From: Melanocharis versteri
Lineage: Eukaryota; Chordata; Aves; Passeriformes; Melanocharitidae
Direction of reading: 5' to 3'
Length of the DNA stretch: 64,000 bases
NCBI GenBank assembly: GCA_013397845.1
Contig: VZTG01001055.1
Coordinates: forward strand, 124,001 to 188,000
Positions within the stretch are counted from its first letter, which is position 1, and the number at the start of each line of letters is the position of its first letter. Positions 1 through 13,000 of this stretch are shown piece by piece. The notes under the pieces are model-generated. The model saw only the letters and a program-made list of their open reading frames with translations, was not told the DNA's origin and did not search any database. A program made the position numbers and the translations under genes.

Positions 1-3000
1 AAGGTGGTACCTGAAAGTCATCAGAACTCTCAAAAATACTCCTGGTGTTAAAAAATATATATATATTCTTGGAGATAAGTTCATATTTGCAGGCTAAAAC
101 TTGTTAACCATGCCAACTTTCTTGCACTCTTTTTACTCCTTTCAGTCTCACTCAGGGGTATAAATGCAGTTGCTGCCTTGGGGAAGGAGTTGGGACTCTT
201 TAGAAATACTCTTTCAACAGGCAAAGAAAGAGCACGCATATAAAGTCTTTAATTAACCATGAATGTTCCAGTTATAATTTAGATTCCTTGAGCTGTCTAA
301 TTTCCATGTTAAGTTTTTGGTTTTTCCCCCCCTATACAGTTTTGTTAATTGCAGGATGTGGATGCAGATTAAACTGAATTTTGACTACTGCTGCTTGAGG
401 CAGAGTGTGCCCAGCACTGGTGAGAAGGCTGCATTAACCTCAGTGCTGCTTGCAGGGGCTGCTGGAATCCCTGCCTGCATCCTGTGTTGAGTCACCTAAA
501 CTGTTGCTTCCTACACTTTTCTATTTATTGTGTACTTTCCATGAGGTTATTACTGAGGCCCAACTGGCAGAGGAATATATGTGTAGGACCTTGTTGCAGT
601 TAAAAGCAATTTTCCACTTGACATATAATGTCATAGAAAGTGTGTCTAAAACAGGCTTGTTGAGAAGTCTGGGCATTCCATGGTGCTTTTAATTTTTTTA
701 CTTGTGGGATGTGAGGGCAATGTTTACAGTTGCCTTAGCCTGCAGGACAGTATTCTGTCTCCCTCAACACTGGATCCTAGGAAATCTTGGTAAACACAGG
801 TTGCTCAAAACTGATGTCCTGAGCCTTGACTCTTGTCTGTGGAATCACTTAGCAGCACTTCCTGGCTGTTGTGTTTCAGGCTCTAATGAAATAAATGCAG
901 ATTTCAATAGGATAGTTTTACATGATCTGGTAGATGCAGGTACCTGGTGTTGACACAACCCTTCTTGACCACAAAATACTGTGTTCTCAAGCTGGAGGGT
1001 AAATAGTTATTAGTTCTCTTTCTATTGAGCTGTTTAGATTTTAATGATAAGTAGGGCTTCTAGAAAAGTGAGGTTGTCATCCTGGCTGGAACTGTATTAG
1101 TCTAGCACTGATGTCTCCAAAAATAAATTTATAATTCCTTGTGAGATTTAGAGTGAGGCTGGCACTGTAGACCTCAGAAACCAATACCATCTATTGAAAT
1201 CAACAAAAGCTTCTGTATGTATAGGGCTAGGCCCAAGAAAACAAACTCCCTAAATATGAGCATAACACAATAGTGTTATTTTTGCATGTCTCTAGAGCAG
1301 TTTGCTGCTACTCCCAACTAAATGCCATGTACTCTTTTTCATTTAATTAGCCATTTTTGAATGAATGACATTGTGTAGTTTGGAAACAGCCTTTGAATAA
1401 AAGAGTTTCAAGTCTATTCCATCCAGGCAGCAATACAACCCAGTGCAGGAGCAGCTGCTTTGGGCCTGACAGGTTTTTTTCTGCTGTCCAGCATTTCCTT
1501 CCACGACAAAGTGTCTCTAGGTCAGAACTAGGTTGTGCACGTGTTATAGCACTGACATGAAGGCACTTTCATTTTGTGTTGGGCTCCGTGTGTTAAGGGA
1601 AAGGGATATTTGTACACTGCGATGTGATAAAACCCTGGGAAGGGCCAGAGTGCTGGAGAGTAATCACTTTGTTTTGTGGTTCATGGTCACATCAAGAGTA
1701 CTGTGACAATATCCTGCAAATTCTGTGAATAATTTACAGCGCGTGCTCCAGCCTTAACAAGGCTGCACTAGCACTGGAAGGTTCGTCCTTCACTGGAAAG
1801 CAAAGGTGTTTTGAGCTTGTGGGTCTTGCTCTCCCAGGGATATGGCTGTTTACCTTACAACATTTTGGGGAAGGCATAAATAATTTTCACATTTTTTCAC
1901 AAAAAAAATGTGGTTCAACACTGTTAGCTACTGGAAGGAGGAGGTGTGTGACCAGCACCTACAAGGTAGCACTAATGGAGCTCAGACATGTCAGAAGCCT
2001 GAAACTTAATAAGCTAAACTATAAAAGCTCTTGGAAAGTACATGCAAATCTGTGCTGACTGCACTTTTCAAACAATTCTGTCTGGTCCTTTCCCTTGTTG
2101 CCTCAGTGAGAAGGATTCCAGGTAGAAGGAAGGATTAGTTGTTGGTGCATCTAGAAATACTTGATGAAATTTCCCCTGGACCCACACTAGCAGCCCCCAA
2201 TACCCCTTGCAGTTCTGTGAATCCCTGTCCACACAGGTGTATTTGCTTGCACGCCGTCCACTTCATCTGAGAGAAGTGCACATGTAGGGAATAAATGTTC
2301 CTTCTCCAGTTCTACCAGATAACTAAGATCTCTTATGATGCCTCATCTGTGTCTTTCTAGTAAGAAGTTTGCCTGGGGACAGCAAACGAAGCCATTGGGA
2401 AGCCAGAGCAGGGATTCCTATCTGCAAAAAGAAAGTTAAAGCTTCCCTTTTTACGCAACAATCAAAAAGCATACCAAAAAAAAAGCTCCAATCAAAAAAA
2501 CCCAAACCAAACAAAAAAACCCCAAAAAAACAAAATAAGCAAACACCCCAAAACAAACAACAAAAACCACAAACCAAACCAACAACCTTCTAATAAACCT
2601 GTTGCTAAGGGTTATAAATAGGAAGGACAAAATGAGGAACAGCATAGTGATATCCATCGAACAGGAGCATCTCTATGGCAGTGAGATTTACTAACCTGCA
2701 ATAGTTGGCATGGGGACAGGTGTGAGTTATGTTAATGTATCATGGAGCTCTGGATTTCACTATGCACAACTGGTATGTGTATAAATGAGTGAAATCAACT
2801 GAATCGCTAGGGAAATGATCCCTCAATAAAATTTACTGCAGTGTTTAAATGTTTTAGAAGTCTAAATTGTTTTAAAGCAGTTTATGCACTGTATCCTGTT
2901 GTTTGACTCCATTGAAATACCTGAATTAGTCTGAAGCAAGAATGTTCATTAAGGGACAAAGCTTCTAGGCCATCAAGCAAAAGATGTTCATGTACTAATG

Positions 3001-4709
3001 TGTTTGATATTAGGTGCCTGTCTTATCCCTGAGCTGGAAAAAGTAGTCTACATTTTGTGTGCTCCAAATACGTAATGGCACGTATGTATTTATACAACAT
3101 ACATGTGTATGTAACTAGATATTTAAAGAATATATTTAAATGCATGTTTGATCCTTCTTTTCCAAGTGAATAATTTCCTCAACAGATCCTTGCTTTGCCT
3201 CGTATATGCAACAGGACTGATTTAATTTAAAAGTTTTCTGTGTGATATCTGTATGATTTCTCATAGAACAGGTGAAGAAATCACATCCTCTGTTCTCTTC
3301 GAAAGTAAAACCATTTTAGTAGTCTTTTTCCAGGAGTGTTTTAGCCTCTCTAAAAACTCCATAAAATTTCTTCAGAATAAGTGCAAGGTTGGTTTTTGCT
3401 TTCTTAGTTTTTAAAACTTCATTGTACCTATAAATTTTAGCTACAAACATGTACTAAGTCTGTAAGGAAACTGCCCTAGGCCTCTGTCTGCACACAGCAG
3501 TAGTGAGGATTAGCCGGTTGTCTAGAACAGATCAGTTTATCCCTCTATAAAGAAGGGCAAAAAAGTCATCTGGATTTATAGACATGGAAACTTGAAATAT
3601 AACTTTCAGTACTCAATGTAGCCATGTACTTTGATGGAGGAATAGAGTCACATGTTTGGTACTCAAAGGTTACAGGACTTGGAAAAGATATTCCTCTCTC
3701 ATTTAGACAAGATGTTACACAAATGGTCAAGCCTGTCCTTGGAGTAACTACCTTCCAATAAACCCTGGGCATGGCTGTGTTTTGGCTTGCTTGTGAACTA
3801 GTTTATCACAGCTTCTCCTTTTTTTTGGCTTGACAAAAAAGAAAAGGGTGGATGAAACTCAGGATCTGGTGTCTGTTTTGAAGAGGAGTCTGTTTTAAAT
3901 ATGCTTCTCTCACATTTGCTGGAGGAGACGCGCCACGCTCCTGGTGTTAGATTCAATATGTCTTTCTTGAAACTGTTTATCTGCTCACATAATGAAGAGA
4001 GTATGTAAAATACCAAGCCTTGCATATTTCTAGAAGCATAGATTTTGTCTCATCTCCCTAAATGACACGTACTGCCAAATTCCAATAAACATTTTAAGAA
4101 TAGTGGTGTTGGGTAGAAATCAATGCAATTTCAATTATCTACAGAGGTGGATCTTTAGGTTTCTTAGTACCTTTGGACTTTGTAATCCTGAGTTTACCAG
4201 GCCATATTTGAGAACAATATTTGTAACATTTATACTTTTTTTTAATATACATGAAACAGCATTATTTTACTAAAGAATAATTAAACAAGCTGACAAAAGC
4301 CTACAGCCAAATAAATAGGCTGTTTTTTTCCTAGGAAAAGAGTGCAATTAGACCTCATGATTTTGCTGCACCCTGTACCAAGTGAGTTTGCTGTTGTGGG
4401 ATTAGGGAGTGAACACACCCAGTCTGAAATTTGAGGCTTAATTTTCATCCGAGTTTTTCCTGGTTATGATCTCATTTTATGCCATGAAAGTAATCAAGTA
4501 ACATTAGCTCCACAGTGTAATTTTTTTTCAAAGAATGATGCTTATTAAAGCCAAATGGAGTCCTGGCAAGACTCCAAAAAGCTGTGAAAATTTGACAGTA
4601 AAAGCACGACTTAAATGCATGAAGATTTGCATTCCAAAATCCCCAACCTTTATTCATGCTGTATGACTTGAGGCTATCTTTAGTTACATAAATCTAACAC
4701 TTTACTTAC
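1..4709 (-). other. PALMD: PALMD intron (downstream of the exon at 4710-4790), partial
   Basis: AT-rich non-coding sequence lying 3' of the second coding exon on the minus strand. I looked for the next palmdelphin exon (starting KKALREKW) and did not find it, so this intron is at least 4.7 kb and runs off the left edge. It holds an A/C-rich low-complexity tract (2464-2588), a short TA run near the left edge, and otherwise nothing recognisable. Confidence 0.8.
2464..2588. repeat. A/C-rich low-complexity tract
   Basis: About 125 bp made almost only of A and C on the plus strand (runs of A broken by C, CC and CCC). Open frames across it (lysine/proline/asparagine-rich on plus, phenylalanine/valine-rich on minus) are artefacts of composition. 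Similar tracts occur at 62335-62396 and, in opposite orientation, at 14534-14637 and 37399-37461. Confidence 0.85.
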
Positions 4710-4790
4710 CTTTAAATGTTGGTGTTTCATTTTTTCCTCTTCTACTTTTAGACGTTTCTGTGTAATTTCTTCTTGCAGTTTTCTTTTGTC
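4710..4790 (-). CDS. PALMD: PALMD (palmdelphin) coding exon, residues 16-42
   Basis: Internal coding exon of palmdelphin, a paralemmin-family protein known mainly as a cytosolic, cytoskeleton- and membrane-associated factor of muscle and endothelium. Read on the minus strand, the 81 bp give 27 codons beginning DKRKLQEEITQKRLK and ending KHQHLK. This highly charged heptad-like stretch is the N-terminal paralemmin coiled coil. The acceptor is ttaatttgtag just above 4790 and the donor is GTAAGT starting at 4709. Both joins are phase 0, so it continues directly from the exon at 9990-10035. The family's next exon would begin KKALREKW, and the last codons here (HLK) fit that boundary. The rest of the protein (about 550 residues in mammals, from memory of the family) is outside the window. 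Differences from the mammalian protein that I recall are conservative. I am confident of family and member. Confidence 0.93.
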
Positions 4791-7700
4791 CTACAAATTA
4801 AGACCAATAAAACTTTGTTTAGAGGAATTACTTGTTAATAAAATTATTGTGTAAGTGTTGTTCAGTAAGGTGAAATCAATCCATGCAAATGAAGCCTTAT
4901 TTTAAAGCTTATGGGGTGCTTAGGCAGTGCATAATTCTTTGCAGCAACAACTTGATCCTACACAGGTATGGTTTCCATTGCTCCTTCTCCAAAGTACATT
5001 TAAATGTGTTAATGACCACAAAGGAGGGATGATGCAAAATAAAAATTATTTAGTCTTGGGAAGGGTAGGGGACAAAAAGAGGAAGAAAGTACATTTGAGC
5101 AGAATTGTACATGCAGAGTGAGACTAAAAATGGGTCCTGACCAAAATTCCTAAGGCAGCCCACACATCGTTTAGGAGAGGAAAGAGTCTGCATGGTCTAC
5201 ACTGAGCAGCTGTGATACATCACTAAATGAAATGGGCTGTCGGTGAATCCAGCACTGAGTTTATGTATCCTGTGGCTAGTAGCTGAAATAAACAGGAATA
5301 AACAAAGACTTAGAAATTTATTTTGTTAGTCAAATAATGGTAAAGATGAGAACAGATAAATGTAAAGTACTTCATATATATTGTTGCTACCTCTCAATCC
5401 ATAAAAAAAATTTTGCTTGTGCACAGGCTGCTTTCATGGCTGCTGATCTTTAGAAGGAAAAACCTTGTGTAGTGCTGGTCTATCATGGTGCCAACTTAAT
5501 CCTTTTTATTGCAGATTAGAGAAAAAGAGAAATGGGTGAACAGTGTCTGAACGCTGGCAATGCTTGAGCCTCTCCTGTTTTTGGATAGCACTGTCACATG
5601 GAGTAACCTTGCAGCTCCTCTGTGTGAGGCCAGACACTGATTTAGTACCCTGTGTCCTCAGCAGTGAGTGGGAAAGGAATTGTGCCAAAGGAAAGTAACT
5701 TTATAAAGGTGTATTAATAGGCTGTTGTCTTGGTCAGCCTTAATGCTATAAAATTCTGTTATTGGGCATGGCACATTGCCATGTGCCAATCAAGAAACAT
5801 TTGTACTTGTTTCTTGATACATTTTAGGTGAGTAAATGGAATCTTCCATTGTCCTGTGCAGAAATGTTTGTTGACTGGAGGCTAATCCCTCTTTCCTTTC
5901 AATTAGAACATCTTGGCTCCGTTAAAAAAGTGATAGCTTTTTTTTTAAAGAGTCTGTTTTCAGAGAAGTATGGTTTAGGAAGGAGTTAATTTCTTCACAA
6001 ACAGAGGAAGAGCCTTGCCCTTTCAGCCCACCTGAGGAACCAGCTGTGGGTAAGGACTGGAGAAAGTCAGTAAGGAAGTGCTGGACATAAGGCTGGGAGT
6101 TGTTCTCCACCGTTTCCCTAGGATCTGGGATTTGGAAACAGGAAGAGATGTGGTATGCTTGGCTGAATCACTCCACTGTTACTGGAAATTAGAAATTAGC
6201 AGCAAGGCCACAGGCTCTAAGGACACTTTGCTGAAGAATAGGATAGGAAGTGGAAGAAACCACCAAGCCTTATGGAGACCAAGCGCAGGATACAGGCTGG
6301 CCAGGCACTACTGGTGCTATGCTGGGATTTAGGAGGTGGACATCAGAGTGTCACTGATCTCTTACAATCTGCAAAGTATAGTAGTTATTTATAAACACTT
6401 TACAATTTTTCCTTGATGGTGTTAGCCTGCCTTTTTAACACTCCAAACAGAACAGGTAGGGCTCTTTCTTCAAAACACACCCTATTTTTATCTCTGCAGT
6501 GCTTTTGTGTTTTGCCAATGATTTTTAATACAATTAACAAAGTTACTGATTTAGGATCACTATAATATGTAATTTTTCTGCAGTGTCTCTTGTGAGCGAC
6601 TTTATCCAAAAGCTGCTCTGCTGGATTTTTCTTGGCCAGTCGTGATTTTGAAGAACATAGTGTCTGGTCTCTGATCTTCAGAATTTTGCTTTCGCTCCTT
6701 ACTTAGGAAATATTCCTGATCTCATGGTATAAATGGCCTTTAAATAACCCATCATTAGATGAGCAGTGTGACAAGAGCTTGTGTTTACAGATTATTATAA
6801 TTCTGAAAGAATACTCTTTTTATCTTTGCTAAAGTTCTGGATAAGATTCTTAGCCAGAGAACAAACTTTTACTTGGTTTATATTATTAAAAATATTTGAA
6901 GTCAATTTGAATATTCTTTTTATACCAGTGGAGATGTAATAAGAGTTTGGGCAGTCTGAAATGAGCATTTGTACATAAACTACTATGCAGAAAGAAATCT
7001 GAGTATAAAGGCATAAATTAGTGCATTTTAAATGAACTGTATAATAAGTTCAGTAAAGAAACTTTTGCCTGTTTTTTTTTTTTTTCAGAGGTCCATGTTT
7101 CTTTTATGTCAAATGCTTTTTCTCTGAAAGTTTTTCTCCTGTATCCTTTGGTGTTCCAGCATGTTTTAATTTTACTGGTTGATATTAAATGTCCATTATA
7201 CAGTTATCCAGATTAAATGGGTTGAAATAGATTGCCTTTTGTATGTCTAGTCTATAGATCTATATAGTTTCGTCTAATTCCAGAAGCTAAGAAATATGAG
7301 GAATCTTTTTGAACCTTGTGTGCCAAAATAACTTTAAAAACCTGTCAGAACACTTTCTACAGTGTATTCTGCTATGCTTTGTCTGCACATCATGTCTTGC
7401 TTTACGAAGCTTTGACTGTACATCTAATGGAATAAATGTTTATTCCTGGATAGCTAAGGGAACCCTGATTCTATTAAACCTCATGCTCTGCCCCTGCAGA
7501 TAATCATGTTGCTGGCAGAAGTCCTTGAATACTCTCTTACTGTGCTCTTGGTAATGTGAGCAGGATTTGCTTTTTATGACAGAGCATCTTCAGCCATTCC
7601 TTTCTGTTGTGCATCAGTGCAAGGTAAGACTTAGTGTTAATTTTCACTCCTACTGAAACATGTGGGACTCTTTCCTGAATTTTGTGCATAGAAATGAATT

Positions 7701-9989
7701 GTGTTCTAAACTAGATCTGTCTGAAAGAAAGGGAATTGCATCCACAGAGCAGTGTCTTGTGAGATATCTTGTCTGCCAAGTCCATTAGTTTGTGTCAGTG
7801 TTCTACAGTGGTGCCAAAAATGGTGGTCTTGGTCCCCTGGCAAATGCCACATACTGTTAAATTCCATGGAGCAGCTAATGTTTTAGCTAATGTGTTTTTA
7901 TTTTCCTATAACTTTCCAGATATTGAAACCCATTAAGCATAAAAAATATTAAAGCTTTCATATTTTAAGGCATGAAAGTCTTCCTAACAAAATGAAGGCA
8001 TTTGATTTTTTACTTTTTATGTTCTATATACACAAGCAGCAGGTGGTAGCTACATAACAAAGGAAAAAGTTTCCTTTTCAGAGCCGTGAGAAGATCAACA
8101 TATTTAATAACAACATCATGAACAAAACCAATAATAATGCTTTCCTTTTTCTTTGCTACATGGAGAAAAGATTTGAAAAAGACTGAAAACTCCTGCTGGC
8201 TCTGTTGCTGTCAAGGAGACAGGTATTTAACAACAGAAACCAATAAGGTTTAGTGCAGGTGCAGTTGTTGACTGCTGAGTGCCCCTTGCTATCCTCTGTT
8301 AGATCCTTTACAGTGAACATCTGGCAGGTATTGAAATTTCCCGGTATATTTGGCTCCAGCCAAACCTCCCAAGAGCCAGGGAGGAGCTTGCTCTTGTAAC
8401 TGCAGTGTGTTGTTTCCCTGGACAACTCCTACTGCAGATTGTTAAGGCTGATAACTTCACCTTATTTAGGCTGCTTCGTTTCTGCAGTCAGAACACTCTG
8501 AGTTTTTCAATTGAACGCTCTGGATTGATGGAAGTGGAGAGCAAATAGCTCCTTTACACATCAAGTGCAATAAATGAAGTCATAGGCAGAACCCAAATAT
8601 GATTTCCCAGTTCTTCTAATGCAAGCCACTGGAAGCTGCCCCAGTTTCTTAAAAAAATACTGCTCCAGTATTCATTTGGAAGCAAAGCTGCAGCTGGAGG
8701 ACTCGAACCTGAGTTTGTTCATAGGAGCCTCACCAGCCAAGCATGCTGCCCCACTCCTGCTCCTGGATCCCAGGGAGCATAAAACATCGCGAGGCCTGGG
8801 CTTCTCTGGAGTGCCAAAACAGTTGTTATCTTTTGAGCCTATACACTAGAGACAAAGTCCAGGTTTTGACCCTGTTTCAAACAGCATTTCAGTTAAACAA
8901 ACAAATGTATCCTAAACCCTCTAAAACATTTCAAATTACCTTATTGTGGGCTTCTCAAGTAAATACGATAAATGGTCCTGTTGGCTTTTATCAAGTGCCA
9001 CAATTAAAACTCAGCTGAATTAAAACTCAACCTATTCGATTCCCGTAGATTTCCAGTTATGCCTTCTAACATTTATTTTGATTTCAATAAAGTATTTTTT
9101 AATTCTGCCCACCATTTATTCTGCTAGTAATGTTTCACAACTGATCTGTCATGTTAAAAGTGAGACAAACACCTTTGTTTCCATTATTTGTTTTTAACTG
9201 AGAAAGTGAGTAATCCTTCTGAAGATTTCCTTTCATCTCAGAGGGCCAAATTTTGTTTCAGTTTAAGTCTTTTGTAACTGAATAAGTTTCAGTGGAGATC
9301 AAAGCAGAGGAGAATTTGGATTCAGCCATTTTTTATAATATCAGGTTGTATTATTTTAAAAATGGGTTAGTTGTTCTTTTTACACACTAGAAATCATCAC
9401 TCAGATTTCCTTTTAGAAGAGAAACTGAAAATGTTTTCTAATGTCTCCAGCATAAACTTCACTGAGTCCTTTCTCTGAAAACTGACAGGTAGGAATTTGC
9501 TTAATCCAAGCTCGTCATTTTTTAACTTTTCAGACAGCAATACTTATGACAGATCATCAATAATTCAGATATTTTATTTAATTCCACAGTACAAATGAAA
9601 AGTCTCTAACCTCACATTGTGAAATGTGAAAATTGATTTGTTCTGGAATTCTCTAGCTGCCTTTTGACCTTCAGGCAAACATTCAGTATGATGACAGTAA
9701 TGTGTGTTTTAGATTGTCCAGTAGTGATTTGCACACATACTTTCACTGCTTTGAATTTAATTTTAAAGTGCAATACAACCCCTAATAAAGTCAGTACAGT
9801 CAACTTAGCTGTCTTAAAGCAATATTTTATAAACTAGAATTAAGTAACAATTTCAAGCAGAGGTAAAGTCTTTTCTTTTTCTGTCCTAGCACAAATCATT
9901 ATCCAGCAAACACACAGCAGCTCATTAATAATATTACTTCTAAGCTTTTTTTTTCTTATTAATAGTGAATTATAACCATGAGCACTTAC
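4791..9989 (-). other. PALMD: PALMD intron between the two coding exons
   Basis: A 5.2-kb intron bounded by GTAAGT (minus, 9989 downward) and a TAG acceptor (4792-4791). It is AT-rich, with a 14-base T run at 7072-7085 followed by CAG on the plus strand, which is acceptor-like but on the wrong strand for this gene. No repeat family, exon or RNA gene is recognised inside it. Confidence 0.85.
7072..7085. repeat. Poly-T tract
   Basis: Fourteen consecutive T residues in the PALMD intron, followed by CAG. A simple homopolymer with no accompanying element recognised. Confidence 0.8.
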
Positions 9990-10034
9990 TGTTATGGCCT
10001 GGAATCTTTCTTTCAGCAATTCAGCTTCCTCCAT
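9990..10034 (-). CDS. PALMD: PALMD (palmdelphin) first coding exon, start codon and residues 1-15
   Basis: The start codon is at 10034-10032 and the exon encodes MEEAELLKERFQAIT, the diagnostic palmdelphin N-terminus (mammals carry L where this has F at residue 11). The donor is ACA|GTAAGT with GT at 9989-9988, phase 0, joining in frame to the exon at 4710-4790. Upstream, tgtttttgatttgtag forms an acceptor whose AG ends at 10036, so the exon would be only 46 bp with a single base before the ATG. The 5' leader must therefore come from another exon further right. The reading frame is open upstream of the ATG, so read-through gives a 153-aa ORF, but that extra part is intronic. Initiation context is good: G at +4, and A at -3 if the preceding exon ends in AG (as in the candidate at 32445). 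Confidence 0.93.
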
Positions 10035-10035
10035 T

Positions 10036-13000
10036 CTACAAATCAAAAACAGACAAGTAGTGAAGGCAAACAGAATGAGACCATAAGCAAAAAGCCTCCT
10101 GGTGAGGCTACAAAAAAAAGCTGAGGTGATTCGATCCAATTCCAGAGCAGAAAGAAGGCAGAATTTTTGATTTGTCAGAAGAGTCCGTGAACAGATCAGC
10201 AGATCAGTCCAGACAGACACATGTAATGAGGGTGTGGAGAAGAGGCAGACAAGGAGAGTGCTGGCATGAGTTGACTGACAAGTTGGAACAGTGGAGCACA
10301 AGCTCTTTTCCTTCAGGAGCTGCCAACTCTTTGTTTTAATGTGCTCGGTTAACGTGCCACTGCTTCTTTAACTGTTAAATGCCCAAAACAGACTCTCACA
10401 GGACCATGGTTGAAGTAAACTTTTATTATGTTCCTATTTCTCTTTCTTCTCTTTTTCTATGCTTCTGGTGATAAACAGATATTTTAAACTTACAAAGTTT
10501 ATTTAAGCTTATAAAGTTTATTATTTACTTTATTAATCTTATCTCTCCAGTATGTTTTAACCTCTTGTAATATTAGCACTGTAGATGGCATGGAGTTTTT
10601 TTGAGATGGCTGTTTTAATTTACTTTTGTAGATGAAATTTTTAGAAAAGCTGTATTTATAGCTGGAAGAGTTTTAGAACTGCTAACCTGAAGTAAGATAA
10701 ATTTTAAGCAGTCAGGTCTTTCATTAAATGCGAGTGTTAATCTGTGCAATTACTGGTCAGCTATCTGGGACTCAGGGGAAGCTTTGCCTAAGTAAGGATT
10801 TCAGGATCATCATTGCAGTGTTACCGAGATGAATCTAAAATGCTGGTGGCTCTCATGCTGGATTTTTATTCAGCTGACTTGCTGCGGACTTCTGCTGAAA
10901 ACAGCATTCTGTGCCTTAAGGGATGGTGCACATTTTGACCTTTCCATTTACCTGAGTGAGAGTCAGCCATCCAAAATCAAGCTAGGAAACTTGCAGAACA
11001 AGTGGAACTGCCTTAGTAAAATCCAGTTGTGGAAAAAATTCTAAGCAAATAAAACAGCATACAGACGTAATGTGAATCTGGAATCCCTTTGTTACCTTCA
11101 GTATCACGTAGCTTAAGTCTTTGTAAGGACACCAGCAGAAGAGTCAGTCAGCATGTTTGGGTTTTCACTGCTATCTCACTGACATGACTGAACTCAGCAG
11201 GATTTGGTGACGGGGTTTGTTTTACGTGTTGGTACAGTGACCTGAAGCTTAGTAGAAAATCAAGCTCATTATGAGCAAATTCTAAGATGCTACAGAATTG
11301 AATACTTGATGGTGAAATTACAGCCTTATAATTCAATAGAAACCAATATTTAATTTCAATTTCCAACTTTCTAGTATGTCATCACTCCTCTGTATAGATG
11401 AGCAGATTTTCTCCCTCTGCACTGGGGATTAAGGATTTGTTAATGTTTTCTTTATACTCTGATCCACCCTGAGGTTTTGTTCAAACTTGCAAAGACCCCA
11501 TTTATATTCTCCAGTGAAGAGTTTATTTCTGTTTTCTAAATATTAATATATGCTTTGTTTGGTCAGCACCTGAAATTTTAAAAATTACCATATTAAAGCA
11601 AACTCAAAGTTCAAAGGCAAGTATATTGAGGTGTATTAAGAGACAGATTACATGGGAATTTAAATAAGTTTGGTTTATGGATAAGAGAATAAATTCAACC
11701 ATGCCATGAAAATAAATATATTGTTGCTACCGAAGCCAATAGAGAGATGGTCTTTCTGTTTAAGCTTTCATAAGTTAGTATAGCCTGCCTCACCAAACAT
11801 TGAAGAAAAATGAAACCAACTTATTTTACCTTTGTCTTCTGTGAAGTTCATCTTAAATTCAAAGTGTGTATGTGGACTTCAGAAGCTTAAAAATATTTAA
11901 AGCAGCAAGGGATTACATCAGAAGTAAGGATGTCTGTTTTGGGCCAGAATCTGTACTCTGATATAAATGGGATCTACTCTCAATGGATGGAGGAATTAGA
12001 TCTGTATTTCAAGATCAAATTAAAATCAATTGGATTGCATTGCTTAGAATTTTTGTGATCTAAAATATTCTCCTGAATTTATGCTTTAAAATTATTTTAA
12101 GTGTTTTTAAAACCCTACTTGTGGATGTTACGTAGCTACAGACTGGAAAAGTATTTAACAGGTCTGTCCCTAATCTAAACCAGTAACCAGGAGGTAACCT
12201 GAAGAAGGTTTCTAGAATGTTGCTTCTGTTTTTAGGTGACCATTATTGAGAAAGTATAACCCACTTTAAATATTTTAAATTGTTTAAATCATACATATCC
12301 CCTTGCTAGGCAGGATTTGTTGTTCAGTCAATAGGTTGTTTTCCTGTTATCTTAATCCTATTCTAAATGGGATTTGTGTACAAGAGAAGAAATGGACCAG
12401 CTGTCATTTTGTCTGCCCCATAAGCCTGCCTTACCAATAGGAGTATCCATGGAGGAAAGGTTAGAGCAGTGAATCTGAACAGCTGTGTTTTCAGTCTGCG
12501 GGATTCTTGGAAAAAGGCTTCTCAGAACCTGCCTGCCAGAAACATATCCACAGGAAACTATCTACCTATTCTGCAACTTTAAGAAAAAGCTTCTTTTTCT
12601 TTTAGTAGAATAGATTCCCTGAGTGATGCAGGAAATGTTCATGTGTCATATAATGAGTCATACAGGTTGGATTTTTCTGCTTCACTTATTTCTTTGTTCG
12701 TTTCCCTTTTGCACTGTGTACCTAATTTAGGAATAATAATGAAAATCTACAGTACAAGGTGAGAGAGTTCCATTATGAAGTCTTACAGTAAAGTGGGTGG
12801 GAATTTAGAAGAATGCAATATCATGAACCAACATCTAGAAGGACCACAGAAGCACTTTCACAGCTGAAAATGTAAGTTCTGTTGTTCATTTTTGGAGCAA
12901 TGCCTGAGTCCTGGAATAGACTTCAGAACTGTTGTAGCTTTCCCTGGCCATACTCTACATACAATATCAGCCTCAGTTCTACTCCTGCTCATTGTACTGG

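Noticed and set aside
2323..2657. Lys/Pro/Asn-rich (plus) and Phe/Val-rich (minus) ORFs
   Set aside because: Translation of an A/C low-complexity tract.
7072..7090. T14-CAG as a splice acceptor
   Set aside because: It is on the strand opposite PALMD and no downstream open exon with a donor was found; probably just a homopolymer.
9840..10301. A 153-codon minus-strand ORF taken as a single-exon protein
   Set aside because: Only MEEAELLKERFQAIT in its middle is real (PALMD). The parts before the acceptor and after the GTAAGT donor are intron read-through.
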